NCBI GenBank assembly: GCA_949123685.1
Contig: CASBHZ010000001.1
Span: forward strand, 27,927-91,926
Reading direction: 5' to 3'
From: an uncultured Bacteroidales bacterium
GTDB lineage: Bacteria > Bacteroidota > Bacteroidia > Bacteroidales > Muribaculaceae
DNA: 64,000 nucleotides
Below the pieces are notes generated by a model. The model was not told where the DNA came from. It made no database searches and was given only the letters and a program-made list of their open reading frames with translations. Shown in pieces: positions 52,852-62,995 of this stretch (the stretch's first letter is position 1; every line of letters starts with the position of its first letter). A program made the position numbers and the translations under genes.

Positions 52852-53259
52852 ATGAACAAATTTTCTTCAATGGCATTCATGGTAATAACAGCCATGTTTA
52901 TCTTTTTTCAATCCTGTGGTGGCGTTGACCACTCTAATCCTCGCAGTGTTGCCGACAAGGCTATGGAATATTATATCAGCAACGACTACGAAGGCATGTC
53001 AACACTTTGTTATCCTGAAAACACCAGCCGTATAGAACGGTTTCTTGAACTTGAAGAATACGCTAAAAAGAATCCCGACATAAACCCAAAATCTACAAAT
53101 AAAAAATTCAAATATACAGACGAAAAGGATCATAGCTACGAATATCGTGTAAAATATGATTATTCTTTCACAAATGTCAACGGTAAAGACGAGACATGGC
53201 ACATGACAGTTATCCTGAATAACAAAGAGGGAAAATGGTATTTGGACATGGTAAAATAA
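52852..53259 (+). CDS. Small lipoprotein, DUF4878-like
   Basis: The 135-residue protein has a lipobox (FFQSCGG) at residue 22. The rest (NPRSVADKAMEYYISNDYE and WHMTVILNNKEGKWYLDMVK) resembles DUF4878/NTF2-like domains, which are small cone-shaped folds of unknown function. The ATG at 52852 is chosen because the leader before it contains no signal. It lies 78 bases after the response regulator and 24 bases before the next gene. Confidence 0.75.
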   Translation: MNKFSSMAFMVITAMFIFFQSCGGVDHSNPRSVADKAMEYYISNDYEGMSTLCYPENTSRIERFLELEEYAKKNPDINPKSTNKKFKYTDEKDHSYEYRVKYDYSFTNVNGKDETWHMTVILNNKEGKWYLDMVK

Positions 53260-53283
53260 CCTTCGTTAAACAACTCAAGCAAC

Positions 53284-54114
53284 ATGAAAAAAATTATATT
53301 TCTCGTATTGGCTGCATTTATGTCATCAATAGGCATCATGGCTCGTGAAGACGAATGGAACACCCCCATTCCAAAGGTTGACATTGAACTGCTTCCTTCC
53401 AAGCGTCTGAATTATGGTGTGATAATTCCTTTCCGATGGCATAACGAATGCGACGACTTCGATATCCTTGTTGGAAACCGGTCTGTCGGAGATGATGCCA
53501 CTTATGCGATACTTGATTCGGGAGAAAAGGTATACATGTATATAGACAATCATATGATAGAGTCTAAAAACGGGATTCCACATCTCAGTTACCTGTTTTT
53601 GCCCACTGTCCCATGGAAAGTCAACAAAATTACCACCCTGGTGATCGAAGGACGCGCACCAAATTCGCCCAAATCCACAAAAAACAATTATTACGGAGAA
53701 TACGCATACAAATTGGGACCTGTCGATGTCCCCAAAGTGAAACTCGGTCCGACAGGCACGTCTGCTTTCCTTCACACTGACTTCACACTGGGCGAGATAA
53801 AGGCTGTTCCACAGGGATCCGATCTCGTATTGGAATATACATTGACCAACAATTCCTCAAAAGATAAAAAACTGTATGTAGACAGTTTTAAAGGCTTCGC
53901 ATATGACGAAGACGGAAACAAATACAGTATGTCTACTGAGTCACCGGATGCATTCCCCTCGGGAATACCTGTAAAGGTAAGCACGACCATACGCAACGGA
54001 TCCGGCATAACTAAATTCACAGGTATCGAAGTTCCATTCAGAGATCCTTCGCTTAAATGGGACACATGTTGCTTAAGACTATGGAACTTCAAACCTGAAT
54101 TACCAATTAATTGA
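53284..54114 (+). CDS. Secreted protein of unknown function
   Basis: The 276-residue protein has a signal peptide (about 1-20, ending IMAR). I recognise no family. The sequence is beta-rich (VDIELLPSKRLNYGVIIP; GSDLVLEYTLTNNSSKDKKLYVDSFKGF), consistent with immunoglobulin-like or jelly-roll domains. It follows the lipoprotein gene by 24 bases and precedes an SH3-domain gene by 22 bases, so the three form an operon downstream of the two-component system. Confidence 0.7.
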   Translation: MKKIIFLVLAAFMSSIGIMAREDEWNTPIPKVDIELLPSKRLNYGVIIPFRWHNECDDFDILVGNRSVGDDATYAILDSGEKVYMYIDNHMIESKNGIPHLSYLFLPTVPWKVNKITTLVIEGRAPNSPKSTKNNYYGEYAYKLGPVDVPKVKLGPTGTSAFLHTDFTLGEIKAVPQGSDLVLEYTLTNNSSKDKKLYVDSFKGFAYDEDGNKYSMSTESPDAFPSGIPVKVSTTIRNGSGITKFTGIEVPFRDPSLKWDTCCLRLWNFKPELPIN

Positions 54115-54136
54115 CAAACAACATAATAGAATAAAT

Positions 54137-54739
54137 ATGAAACATTCCATTTTACTGACCTTAGCAATCATTGTCTCCACCCTGTGCAGTAATGCCCAAA
54201 GCCTGTATGTAAGCTCCATGAAAGGAAATGTCAACCTGCGGACTGCACCGTCCACAACATCGGCAAAAGCAGGCACACTGAAGAGCACGGACCTACTCCC
54301 ATGCATTGAAGAACTTGACGATTGGTACAAAGTATCATACAACGGCAAGGAGGCATATGTATCAAAATCTGTAACAACTACATGCGATGCCATAATACCG
54401 GAGGGTATGTATAATAAAGACATCCAATCGAATGGCGCTTTGGACAAGATCCGTTTCCAGGGATCCATATATATAGAACCGGTAGGCAAGACACACGCGT
54501 TGATCACGGTAACCTGGATGAGAGTCAATCTACCGGCGGAGACACAATACTACCTGGCAGACGTAAAAGACGGCAAAATAGTAGCCACATATAGCGGTGT
54601 GTCGTATGTTGACTCATCTACTCCGGTTTCCGACATAAAGGATCAACTTTCTCAACTTGACACTCCCATTCCTGTAGGTTTCGGGGAGTTTAACAACACC
54701 ATCTACTTCGATGGTGCGGAATATTCAGAGTTTGAATAA
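54137..54739 (+). CDS. Secreted SH3 domain-containing protein
   Basis: The 200-residue protein has a signal peptide (about 1-20, ending SNAQ) and one bacterial SH3 domain (about 22-80, with NVNLRTAPSTTSAKAGTL and WYKVSYNGKEAYVSKS). Such domains bind peptidoglycan or surface peptides. The rest (80-200) is unassigned. It ends the operon. A TAAGAAGTTGTT repeat end overlaps its stop, and a strong bidirectional terminator follows (54786-54826). Confidence 0.8.
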   Translation: MKHSILLTLAIIVSTLCSNAQSLYVSSMKGNVNLRTAPSTTSAKAGTLKSTDLLPCIEELDDWYKVSYNGKEAYVSKSVTTTCDAIIPEGMYNKDIQSNGALDKIRFQGSIYIEPVGKTHALITVTWMRVNLPAETQYYLADVKDGKIVATYSGVSYVDSSTPVSDIKDQLSQLDTPIPVGFGEFNNTIYFDGAEYSEFE

Positions 54740-54785
54740 GAAGTTGTTAAAAAAATAAAACTGACTTAGCCATCCTACTACTTGT

Positions 54786-54826
54786 AAAAGATAAGCCTGC
54801 GGAAATAATCCGCAGGCTTATCTTTT
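54786..54826. terminator. Bidirectional terminator between SH3 gene and carB
   Basis: Eighteen-base perfect arms (AAAAGATAAGCCTGCGGA) around AATAA end in TTTT on the plus strand and, by symmetry, on the minus strand. It lies 46 bases past the SH3 gene and 32 bases past the carB stop. Confidence 0.93.
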
Positions 54827-54858
54827 ATCTAAATCCTCAAGTCAAATGTCATTCCGGA

Positions 54859-57800
54859 TCAATACTCATCCCAGCTCTTGATACGGATATCTGAAAGAGG
54901 TATCTCGCAGAAAGCCCTAATAAACGCCGAAGCAAGGCGAGCATTAGTGAGCAAAGGGATATTGAGGTCGATTGCAGCACGACGTACCTTATAACCATTG
55001 CTCAGCTCCTTGGGCGTAAGATTTTTCGGGATATTGACCACCAATTCTATCTCCTTGTTGTGAAGCATTTCGAGAGCCTGTGGGCGCTTATCTTCCCCCG
55101 AAAGGTATACACGTATTGCCGGAACGCCGTTCTCGGCGAGAAAGCGCTGTGTGCCCTCTGTGGCGTATATCACATAACCCTTACGATGAAGCATGCGTGC
55201 CGGTTCAAGCAAATCAACCTTAGAACGGGCTGTACCACCACTTATAAGCACGGTCTTCTTGGGTATAGTATAACCGACCGATAGCATAGCCTTAAGTATA
55301 GCCTCCGAAGTGTCGTCACCTATGCATCCGACTTCACCCGTAGACGACATGTCTACACCGAGAACCGGGTCAGCTCCCTGAAGGCGGGAGAATGAGAACT
55401 GCGAAGCCTTGATGCCTACATAATCAAGATCAAATGCCGATTTTGCAGGTTTGTCAACATTCAGTCCAAGCATAACCCTGGTTGCCGTATCAATAAAATT
55501 CTGTTTGGAAACCTTCGACACGAACGGGAAGCTTCGAGATGCCCTTAGATTACATTCGATAACCTTAATATCGTTATCCTTAGCCAAGAACTGGATATTG
55601 AAAGGTCCAGAAATATGAAGCGCAGCCGCTATACGACCCGAAATTTTCTTGATCCGGCGCATTGTCTCCACATATAACTTCTGTGGCGGGAACTGAATCG
55701 TAGCGTCACCAGAATGGACGCCGGCAAATTCTATATGCTCGGATATTGCGTAAAGCTTAATGTCTCCGTTCTGAGCCACAGCATCCATCTCTATCTCTTT
55801 GGCTCCTTGAATAAACTCCGTAACTACAACGGGATGTTGCTTGGAAACGTTAGCCGCAAGCTTAAGGAATCGCTGGAGTTCATCTTCATTGGAGCATACG
55901 TTCATAGCCGCCCCTGAAAGCACATATGACGGACGCACAAGCACCGGGAAACCGACCTCCTCTACAAATTTGTCAATATCTTCCATCGAAGTAAGCTCCC
56001 TCCAACGGGGCTGGTCAACGCCGATAGAATCACATAAGGAAGAGAACTTATTACGGTCTTCCGCATTGTCAATATCTTTCGCCTGTGTGCCCAGAATATT
56101 CACCTCTGCCGCGTCAAGACGCATAGCAAGGTTGTTAGGGATCTGACCTCCTGTAGAAAGTATGACACCGTGGGGAGCTTCCAGCTCAAGAATATCCATT
56201 ACGCGCTCATAGGTGAGTTCGTCGAAATACAAGCGGTCACACATGTCATAATCAGTAGATACAGTCTCCGGATTATAATTGATCATTACCGGACGATAGC
56301 CAGCCTCAGCCACGGTCATTAGCGCGTTAACACCACACCAGTCAAATTCTACAGAGCTTCCGATTCGATAGGCTCCCGACCCGAGCACCACTACCGACCG
56401 CTTGTCTCCAAGATAATTGACATCATTCTGATCACCGTTATAAGTAAGGTAAAGATAATTGGTCTGTGCCGGATATTCAGCGGCAAGGGTGTCGATCTGC
56501 TTGACCACGGGACGTATGCCACGGCCCAAACGGTCAGCACGAACCGCATTCGAAAGTTGTTCGCTACGTCTGTTCATATCTTCACCCCAGAGCGCACGTC
56601 CTATCTGGAAATCGCTGAAACCCTGACTTTTCGCACGGCTCATCAATTCATCGGAAACATCCTCCAATGAACTGAGAGATTCAAGTTCACGGCATGTATT
56701 GCTGATTATCTGAAGCTTCTCAAGGAACCAGCGGTCAATCTTGGTCAATTCATGAATACGATCCACCGTATATCCGCGACGGAAAGCCTCCTCAATAACG
56801 AAGATACGCTTATCAGTAGGCTCGCTGAGCGACTTATCGATATCATCTATCTTTATAGGCTTGTTTTCAACAAAACCGTGCATCCCCTGCCCGATCATGC
56901 GAAGTCCTTTCTGAATCACCTCCTCAAAAGTGCGACCAATCGCCATCACCTCACCTACAGATTTCATGGAGCTGCCGATTTCACGGCGCACACCATGGAA
57001 CTTGCCGAGGTCCCAGCGGGGAATCTTGCAGACAATATAATCAAGTGCAGGTTCGAAGAATGCAGAGGTTGAACGCGTCACTGAATTTTTAAGGTCGAAA
57101 AGTCCATAACCCAATCCGAGTTTTGCCGCCACGAAAGCAAGAGGATAACCCGTAGCTTTCGAAGCCAGAGCTGAAGAGCGGGAAAGGCGCGCATTAACCT
57201 CAATTACTCGATAGTCCATAGATTCGGGATCGAAAGCATACTGCACGTTGCACTCGCCCACAATTCCTATATGACGGATAATCTTTATTGCAAGCTTACG
57301 GAGCATGTGGTAATCCTCATTCGAAAGCGTCTGCGAAGGAGCAACCACAATACTTTCCCCCGTATGAATCCCAAGGGGGTCGAAATTCTCCATGTTGCAG
57401 ACGGTGATGCAGTTATCAAAGCGGTCTCTCACCACTTCATATTCTACTTCTTTCCAACCTTTAAGACTCTTTTCCACAAGAACCTGCGGCGAGAAAGATA
57501 GCGCCTGCTCCACTAATGACACAAGCTCTTCACGATTATCACAAAAACCGCTGCCGAGACCGCCGAGGGCATATGCGGCACGGATTATTACAGGATAACC
57601 CAACCTGTCGGCGGCTACAAGCGCAGCCTCTACAGATTCAACCGCTTCGCTTTTGATAGTCTTGACATCTATCTCGTCAAGTTTTTTCACAAACAGTTCA
57701 CGGTCTTCTGTATCCATTATGGCTCGCACCGGAGTGCCGAGCACCTTGACATTATATTTCTCAAGCACCCCTGACTCATAGAGCTTGACACCGCAGTTAA

Positions 57801-58074
57801 GTGCCGTCTGGCCACCGAATGCAAGGAAAATTCCATCCGGGTGCTCCTTCTCTATAACCTTTTCAACAAAATACGGAGTTACGGGAAGGAAATATATCTT
57901 GTCGGCAAACCCCTCCGAAGTCTGCACCGTGGCGATATTAGGATTAATCAACACAGTTTCGATATTTTCCTCTTTCATGGCTTTCAGAGCCTGTGAGCCA
58001 CTATAGTCAAATTCGCCGGCCTCGCCGATTTTTAGGGCACCGGAACCGAGAAACAATACTTTCTTTATTTCCAT
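54859..58074 (-). CDS. carB: Carbamoyl-phosphate synthase large subunit
   Basis: The 1071-residue subunit makes carbamoyl phosphate from bicarbonate, ATP and ammonia from CarA. It has two ATP-grasp halves (FLGSGALKIGEAGEFDYSG at the start and VVLGSGAYRIGSSVEFDW near residue 560), and an MGS-like allosteric domain at the end (TVLISGGTARSKVDLL). A 26-residue frame extension upstream to 58152 is not part of the family. The ATG at 58074 is preferred. It lies 87 bases downstream of carA in the same direction. The 3' end shares the bidirectional terminator. Confidence 0.97.
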   Translation of the reverse strand: MEIKKVLFLGSGALKIGEAGEFDYSGSQALKAMKEENIETVLINPNIATVQTSEGFADKIYFLPVTPYFVEKVIEKEHPDGIFLAFGGQTALNCGVKLYESGVLEKYNVKVLGTPVRAIMDTEDRELFVKKLDEIDVKTIKSEAVESVEAALVAADRLGYPVIIRAAYALGGLGSGFCDNREELVSLVEQALSFSPQVLVEKSLKGWKEVEYEVVRDRFDNCITVCNMENFDPLGIHTGESIVVAPSQTLSNEDYHMLRKLAIKIIRHIGIVGECNVQYAFDPESMDYRVIEVNARLSRSSALASKATGYPLAFVAAKLGLGYGLFDLKNSVTRSTSAFFEPALDYIVCKIPRWDLGKFHGVRREIGSSMKSVGEVMAIGRTFEEVIQKGLRMIGQGMHGFVENKPIKIDDIDKSLSEPTDKRIFVIEEAFRRGYTVDRIHELTKIDRWFLEKLQIISNTCRELESLSSLEDVSDELMSRAKSQGFSDFQIGRALWGEDMNRRSEQLSNAVRADRLGRGIRPVVKQIDTLAAEYPAQTNYLYLTYNGDQNDVNYLGDKRSVVVLGSGAYRIGSSVEFDWCGVNALMTVAEAGYRPVMINYNPETVSTDYDMCDRLYFDELTYERVMDILELEAPHGVILSTGGQIPNNLAMRLDAAEVNILGTQAKDIDNAEDRNKFSSLCDSIGVDQPRWRELTSMEDIDKFVEEVGFPVLVRPSYVLSGAAMNVCSNEDELQRFLKLAANVSKQHPVVVTEFIQGAKEIEMDAVAQNGDIKLYAISEHIEFAGVHSGDATIQFPPQKLYVETMRRIKKISGRIAAALHISGPFNIQFLAKDNDIKVIECNLRASRSFPFVSKVSKQNFIDTATRVMLGLNVDKPAKSAFDLDYVGIKASQFSFSRLQGADPVLGVDMSSTGEVGCIGDDTSEAILKAMLSVGYTIPKKTVLISGGTARSKVDLLEPARMLHRKGYVIYATEGTQRFLAENGVPAIRVYLSGEDKRPQALEMLHNKEIELVVNIPKNLTPKELSNGYKVRRAAIDLNIPLLTNARLASAFIRAFCEIPLSDIRIKSWDEY

Positions 58075-58161
58075 TTTACAATAAGGAGTTAAGAATGAGG
58101 AGATGATAAAAATCAAGGTTATAAAAAAAGTTGCGGGCACAAATGCCCTCAACTTTTCTTA

Positions 58162-59238
58162 TCACAACAATGCAATAAATTCGTCGAATATAAATTCCGT
58201 GTCTTTGGGACCGCTGCTCGCTTCCGGATGGAACTGTGCGGAGAAGAAAGGCTTCGACTTATGACGAATACCTTCGTTTGTGCCGTCGTTCATATTTATG
58301 AAGTGAGGCTCCCAATCTGCGGGAATAGTGTCATTGTCAACAGCGAAGCCATGATTCTGGGATGTGATGAAACATCTCTCCGTGCCACTCAGGCGAACCG
58401 GTTGGTTATGGCTCCGATGTCCGTATTTAAGTTTATATATCTTGGCTCCGGCTGCTTTGCTCAGAAGCTGATTACCCATGCATATTCCGCAAATAGGTTT
58501 CCCTATTTCAAAAGCCTTGCGTATATTTTCCACAGTCTTTTCTGCAAATTCCGGACTTCCCGGACCATTGCTTATGAAAAGCCCGTCATAAAGGATCTGA
58601 GTGAAATCATAGTCCCAAGGAACAAGCGTCACCCTGACTCCGCGGCGTGTGAGGCAGCGTATGATATTATACTTGGTGCCACAGTCCACGAGCACTACCC
58701 TCTTCTCTCCCTCACCAAATTCTTTCACCTCGCGCGTGCTTACCTTAGCTATGAGATTCTCTTTATTAGGATCGTGGAAATCGATATCCTCTCCCCTTTC
58801 GAAAGTTATTTTCCCGAGCATTGAACCTTTATCGCGAAGCAATTTTGTAAGCGCACGCGTGTCAATACCATATATACCGGGAATTTTTTCATCCTTAAGC
58901 CATTCAGCCAGCGAACGTGTTGCCTGCCAATGGCTCGGCACCCAGCTATAATCCTGACATACAATCGCCTCGCAATGGATACGGGAGGATTCAAAATAAT
59001 CGCTTACATTCGCCTCCGTGCATTTTTCAGACGAAGGGACACCGTAATTTCCGAGAATTGGATAAGTAGTGACAAGGATCTGGCCTTCATAAGAGGGGTC
59101 GGTGAGACTTTCGGGATAACCCGTCATTGCCGTGTTGAAAACAACCTCGCCGGCACATGGATTTTCATAACCGAAGGAGAAACCTTCGAACTTTGAGCCG
59201 TCTTCAAGAGTGAGCACGGCTTTTCTGGAATCTTGCAT
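58162..59238 (-). CDS. carA: Carbamoyl-phosphate synthase small subunit
   Basis: The glutamine amidotransferase subunit supplies ammonia to CarB. The nucleophile cysteine is in ICGICMGNQLLSKAAG and the catalytic His/Glu in FHPEASSGPKD. The N-terminal GEVVFNTAMTGYPESLTDPSY is typical. The 358-residue form begins at the ATG at 59238. ATGs at 59247 and an upstream TTG would lengthen it, but a perfect promoter -7 box at 59256-59263 would start the mRNA only a few bases before 59247, which favours 59238. Confidence 0.95.
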   Translation of the reverse strand: MQDSRKAVLTLEDGSKFEGFSFGYENPCAGEVVFNTAMTGYPESLTDPSYEGQILVTTYPILGNYGVPSSEKCTEANVSDYFESSRIHCEAIVCQDYSWVPSHWQATRSLAEWLKDEKIPGIYGIDTRALTKLLRDKGSMLGKITFERGEDIDFHDPNKENLIAKVSTREVKEFGEGEKRVVLVDCGTKYNIIRCLTRRGVRVTLVPWDYDFTQILYDGLFISNGPGSPEFAEKTVENIRKAFEIGKPICGICMGNQLLSKAAGAKIYKLKYGHRSHNQPVRLSGTERCFITSQNHGFAVDNDTIPADWEPHFINMNDGTNEGIRHKSKPFFSAQFHPEASSGPKDTEFIFDEFIALL

Positions 59239-59255
59239 CGTGTTCATTTTGCGTG

Positions 59256-59287
59256 CAAAGTTACACAGAATCCCAATAATTAACAAA
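59256..59287 (-). promoter_or_regulatory. Promoter of carAB
   Basis: On the minus strand, TTTG (59284-59287), 20 bases and TAACTTTG (59256-59263) match the Bacteroidota consensus exactly. The distance to the carA ATG at 59238 is short, giving a leader of roughly a dozen bases. Confidence 0.85.
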
Positions 59288-59413
59288 CAGATTATTAAAA
59301 ATATTTAAAGCAATCGTTCCATATTTATGATTCCTTCTCCAACCATTCACAACCATTCACAACCACCTTATTTTGATAGCAGGTATAAAAGCGGTTGCTA
59401 CGCGGATATGTGA

Positions 59414-59547
59414 TTATACCTAACACCTACTCTTTATGATGAAATCAACAATGAGATTGGCAATGTTGCAAAAGCTACATATTATTGGGAAATCATGAAA
59501 GGACAGAAAAATAAGATAAAGACATATGAATCCCTGAGATGCAATAT
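59414..59547 (+). pseudogene. Possible remnant of a gene
   Basis: After the TGA at 59411-59413, the plus strand stays open for 79 codons (to a TGA at 59651, overlapping the NERD gene). The part before the NERD gene encodes a protein-like sequence (TPTLYDEINNEIGNVAKATY and YWEIMKGQKNKIKTYESL). There is no start codon and no neighbour to complete it. It may be the end of a lost mobile-element gene or chance. Confidence 0.25.
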
Positions 59548-60339
59548 TTACCAAAACCTTCTACGTGTGAGCCTTCTTCTATATGAGAACCTACCAGAAC
59601 GGGATCGTGATCTAAAAAATTTAGGTCTAAGAGATATCGCACGTGTAGATTGAGGTTTGTTGCGACCATAATACATAGCAGTGTTGATTTGCGAAGAAAC
59701 AATCATAGGATTATTGCCATTTTGCACTGCCTTGGTAAATATATCCATTATTTCATGCTTGTTACCATAATTGGCACTGGATCGCATCATAATTTCAGCT
59801 ACAACCTGACGGATAGAATGAGGGTATATTACAAAAGTATTATTTGCGTTACATATAACATTTTTTAACTTGCTATTTCCGAAAAACACGATAACAGAAT
59901 AAAATGGAATGCCGGGATTTTGCGGCAAACATTGCCTAATGGCTTGAATATGACCTAAATTCTGCATTACGGGATTATAGAAACGATGCTTTTCTTTACC
60001 ATACGCCAGTAATTGTGTCCAATATTTCTGATGTTCATTACCGAAAATCCAACCGCTATAATCCTTAACTTCAAACACTATAATACCAACCTTCGTTGCA
60101 ACCGCCACATCAACTTGTGTGTACTGACCATTCGGTTTTTGAATATATAAGTCATGAAATATAGCTTTGGGATTGATACCGACTTTCAATAATTCCAATA
60201 CTACTTGCCGTTCTGACCACTCGCCACGATTAAGTGGTGTAACCTGCATGGTAAGCTTTCGCCCTCGTCGCTTATCATTAACATTGCTGACAATTGCTAT
60301 TATCAAACAAACTAATAAACAGGTAAATAATAAAGACAC
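59548..60339 (-). CDS. NERD (nuclease-related) domain protein with basic tail
   Basis: The 263-residue protein has an N-terminal membrane-spanning segment (about 3-20), then a NERD domain (about 35-170) of restriction-endonuclease type. Its motifs are RGEWSERQVVLELLK, IFHDLYI, the catalytic-type TQVDVAVAT and IIVFEVKDYSGWIFGN (Asp...Glu-x-Lys). The last 28 residues are strongly basic, with alternating Arg and Ser, unusual for the family. The start codon is a GTG at 60339; an ATG at 60249 would remove the membrane segment. It is in an AT-rich accessory stretch. Confidence 0.78.
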   Translation of the reverse strand: MSLLFTCLLVCLIIAIVSNVNDKRRGRKLTMQVTPLNRGEWSERQVVLELLKVGINPKAIFHDLYIQKPNGQYTQVDVAVATKVGIIVFEVKDYSGWIFGNEHQKYWTQLLAYGKEKHRFYNPVMQNLGHIQAIRQCLPQNPGIPFYSVIVFFGNSKLKNVICNANNTFVIYPHSIRQVVAEIMMRSSANYGNKHEIMDIFTKAVQNGNNPMIVSSQINTAMYYGRNKPQSTRAISLRPKFFRSRSRSGRFSYRRRLTRRRFW

Positions 60340-60502
60340 AGACAGTCGTTATATAATGATTTACATGAAAGACTACTAAGTGTAAAGTATGATTAAATAA
60401 TGAAATCGTAATACCAAGATGCTATTTGAAAGCAATTATCGGAATTACTTTTGCACTTACATACTTAATAAATAATAACCAAGGCTCGCATGCTTCATAT
60501 TA

Positions 60503-61075
60503 TTATATATCCTCCAAATCCTTTTGGATTTTGGTTTCCACATTTTGAGCATCACGATATTTAATAATAACAACACCTTCAGAAATCCCAGCTTTCTCAA
60601 TTGATAATTCGATAGTTCCACCAGTGACATTCCAAGCACTGGCATAGGTAACTGTTCCTTGTCCTAATTCATACATGAGAGATGTATTGCTATCCAAACG
60701 GCTGGGATTATGCTCTCGACAAGCAGAAGACTCTCCATACTTACGAGTATATAAACATTTATAATAGTCATATGTGCTTACAAGAGTATTCCAATCACGG
60801 CTTTCGTCGAACACAACAACAACGGAGTGAACACTTTTTCCGTCATCAGTCGCAGCAACACCAACTGTTGCTTGTCTGCCAGTGAAATCCCCGGTAAACA
60901 ATGTCATATTGTTGTCTCGCCCCATTTGTGTAAAGCCTTTTGTTTTTAGCTTTTGGCAGAATTCTGTCAGACTTCCTTCAATGGGAATGCCCTTAAAAGA
61001 AAGATGTTCTTGCGCCATAATGTTGATTACAGCAAAAAGCAATGTGATTGCAACTAAAAATTTTCTCATTTTCAT
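60503..61075 (-). CDS. Secreted protein of unknown function
   Basis: The 190-residue protein has a signal peptide (about 1-21, ending NIMAQ). I do not recognise a family. The phrase LSFKGIPIEGSLTEFCQKLK is typical of small Bacteroidota secreted proteins whose first strand begins with such a fold; the rest alternates strands and helices. It lies upstream of the NERD gene in the same direction but is not closely linked (163-base gap with nothing evident). Confidence 0.7.
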   Translation of the reverse strand: MKMRKFLVAITLLFAVINIMAQEHLSFKGIPIEGSLTEFCQKLKTKGFTQMGRDNNMTLFTGDFTGRQATVGVAATDDGKSVHSVVVVFDESRDWNTLVSTYDYYKCLYTRKYGESSACREHNPSRLDSNTSLMYELGQGTVTYASAWNVTGGTIELSIEKAGISEGVVIIKYRDAQNVETKIQKDLEDI

Positions 61076-61104
61076 TTTATGTTATTAGCTCTTTTAGTTC
61101 CAAT

Positions 61105-61275
61105 TTAGCCGTCAATTACTGGAAAATTTAAAGTCGATTGACCCACCTTATATAACCGAAACTGATCCGCTGTGATTATAATAAAAATTGCCCCTATATA
61201 AATTGTAGGTCGCAGGAAACCTGTACACATGAATGCAACAATAGCAGCCCACACTATAGCGTGAGAACCACCATG
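61105..61275 (-). pseudogene. Possible fragment of a membrane-protein gene
   Basis: An open frame of 56 codons on the minus strand ends at a TAA (61105-61107) and is preceded by an in-frame TAG. It encodes IVWAAIVAFMCTGFLRPTIY and then IGAIFIIITADQFRLYK, a plausible membrane-helix pair. There is no credible start codon. The rest of the 651-base gap 61076-61726 shows no supported gene. Confidence 0.3.
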
Positions 61276-61726
61276 CTATCCTTGTGTGTGTGTAATTGTG
61301 AAATTTCCTACGTTTCCAATCCATAAGATAAGCATAAGGCTTCTTTTATGTCTATGTCTTGGAAGGATGTTTTTCCATTCCAAAAGCAAAAATAGTGATT
61401 TTTTACTAAAGAACTCTTATTGTCAGACACGAATCAGTAAAATAATATATTTTTTCTTTGGGGTCATTTCTCTTTTCTACAAATGTTCAAGACACTGATT
61501 TTAATTGTAGAAACTGTCACACTACAAATACACGTGAATATTTAACGATACCATTTGGCGATTCTGGTTTAAATGGAAATTGTGCCCGTCACCATCGGTA
61601 TGTTCCACCACGACAAACACTATCTTCACAACCGACCGATTTCATCGAAATCACATTCCCTTTCCGATCTTATAACTTATAGTCAATGCGTTCGATCTTA
61701 AAGATGGCAGGATAATAGAGCTTAAA

Positions 61727-62905
61727 TCAGTAGTTCATTCCAAATGCCCAAAGAGGCACAATATCTCCGGATCCATATTCTATATCATCTCTAACCACAA
61801 TACCTTTTGTAGCTTTTGCAAGCTGCGCTCTCCCTTTGTTTGCGCCACCAACCTCATACGTAACTCCGTTAATTTCAAAATCTGATATTTTTGATGCCAT
61901 AACAAGGTTCTTAACACGTGTCTGGTTGAAAAAAAATGTCTCCCGCAGATTACCGATATTGGGATTTCCACCGGCTAATACTGTCATCAAATTAGGATTG
62001 TCAATAAACACTTTCTCAACTTTTCCGAGATTCCTCATGCCCGATGTAGAGTCTCTCAACTGAGAAAGCATTCCTGCTTTCTCCAGATAAACAAGATAAT
62101 CCGGCACATCATTCTTGCTGATCTTTAATTCCACACTTAGATTCAACATATTTGGTTTATATGGAGCGCTTTCGGATATTATCATCATCATCTGTTTCAA
62201 CTTCCGCACAGTTGATGGCGTCATATTAGCATAAGTGGGAATATCTACCTCTACTGTTTCCGAAAAAATCTGTTGCATTCGGATATCAAAACGGGGCAGC
62301 TGACCAAATGGATAATATCCTGTTGTCAAATATTTCCTAAAATATGGTAGTGGATGAAATTCCGCATTATACTCAATTCGGTTTTCTGTTATATCTTCTA
62401 TTGAATATGCCGGCAAGGAGATATCTTCAAACATTTCAAGATATTCCCTGAACGACAGTCCCTGCATATCAAACATGATTGCCCTTCGACTTAAATCAGC
62501 ACCCCCTTTTTTTATATCAAGAATTGAACTTCCCGTAAATATTATTTTAAGATTAGGATGAGAATCATAAATCTGTTTCAACTCCCTCGACCATCCATGA
62601 TATTTATGGATTTCATCTATTACAAGACGTTTACCACCTTCGGCGATAAACGAGTCTGCAAGATCAGTGAGAGTATGATTGGCAAAATAGCTATGATCAG
62701 CAGATACATATAGCTGGATATAATCCTCACTTTGCTCTTTTATTATCTGCTGCTTCACAAGTGTACTCTTCCCTACACCACGAGGTCCAACAAGACCTAT
62801 CATTCTGTCATCCCAGGGAATTTCAGAAACCATATAACGCTCAAATTTTGTAGGAGTGGAGGCAAGCTCTTCTCTCATAAAATTGATAAGTCTCAGATCA
62901 ATCAT
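61727..62905 (-). CDS. AAA-family ATPase with DUF4143 domain
   Basis: The 392-residue protein has an N-terminal P-loop ATPase domain (Walker A GPRGVGKSTLVKQQ at about 40-53; Walker B RLVIDEIHKYHGWSRELKQI; sensor IIFTGSS) and a C-terminal DUF4143 domain (about 310-385, NLRETFFFNQTRV). This architecture is widespread in bacteria and archaea, often strain-specific and horizontally spread. Its role is not established. It stands alone between the 61-kb gap and a long perfect palindrome near its 5' side. Confidence 0.85.
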   Translation of the reverse strand: MIDLRLINFMREELASTPTKFERYMVSEIPWDDRMIGLVGPRGVGKSTLVKQQIIKEQSEDYIQLYVSADHSYFANHTLTDLADSFIAEGGKRLVIDEIHKYHGWSRELKQIYDSHPNLKIIFTGSSILDIKKGGADLSRRAIMFDMQGLSFREYLEMFEDISLPAYSIEDITENRIEYNAEFHPLPYFRKYLTTGYYPFGQLPRFDIRMQQIFSETVEVDIPTYANMTPSTVRKLKQMMMIISESAPYKPNMLNLSVELKISKNDVPDYLVYLEKAGMLSQLRDSTSGMRNLGKVEKVFIDNPNLMTVLAGGNPNIGNLRETFFFNQTRVKNLVMASKISDFEINGVTYEVGGANKGRAQLAKATKGIVVRDDIEYGSGDIVPLWAFGMNY

Positions 62906-62995
62906 AAGCGATTATTTTTAAACAGCTTCTTAGTTTGCGACAAGACTTCAAACTAAGAATTACTTTGCTATTTATACATTAGAATACGCAAATAT

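Noticed and set aside
61286..61682. Two overlapping plus-strand frames of 70 and 74 codons
   Set aside because: No motif, no start context and unusual composition; not distinguishable from chance in AT-rich DNA.
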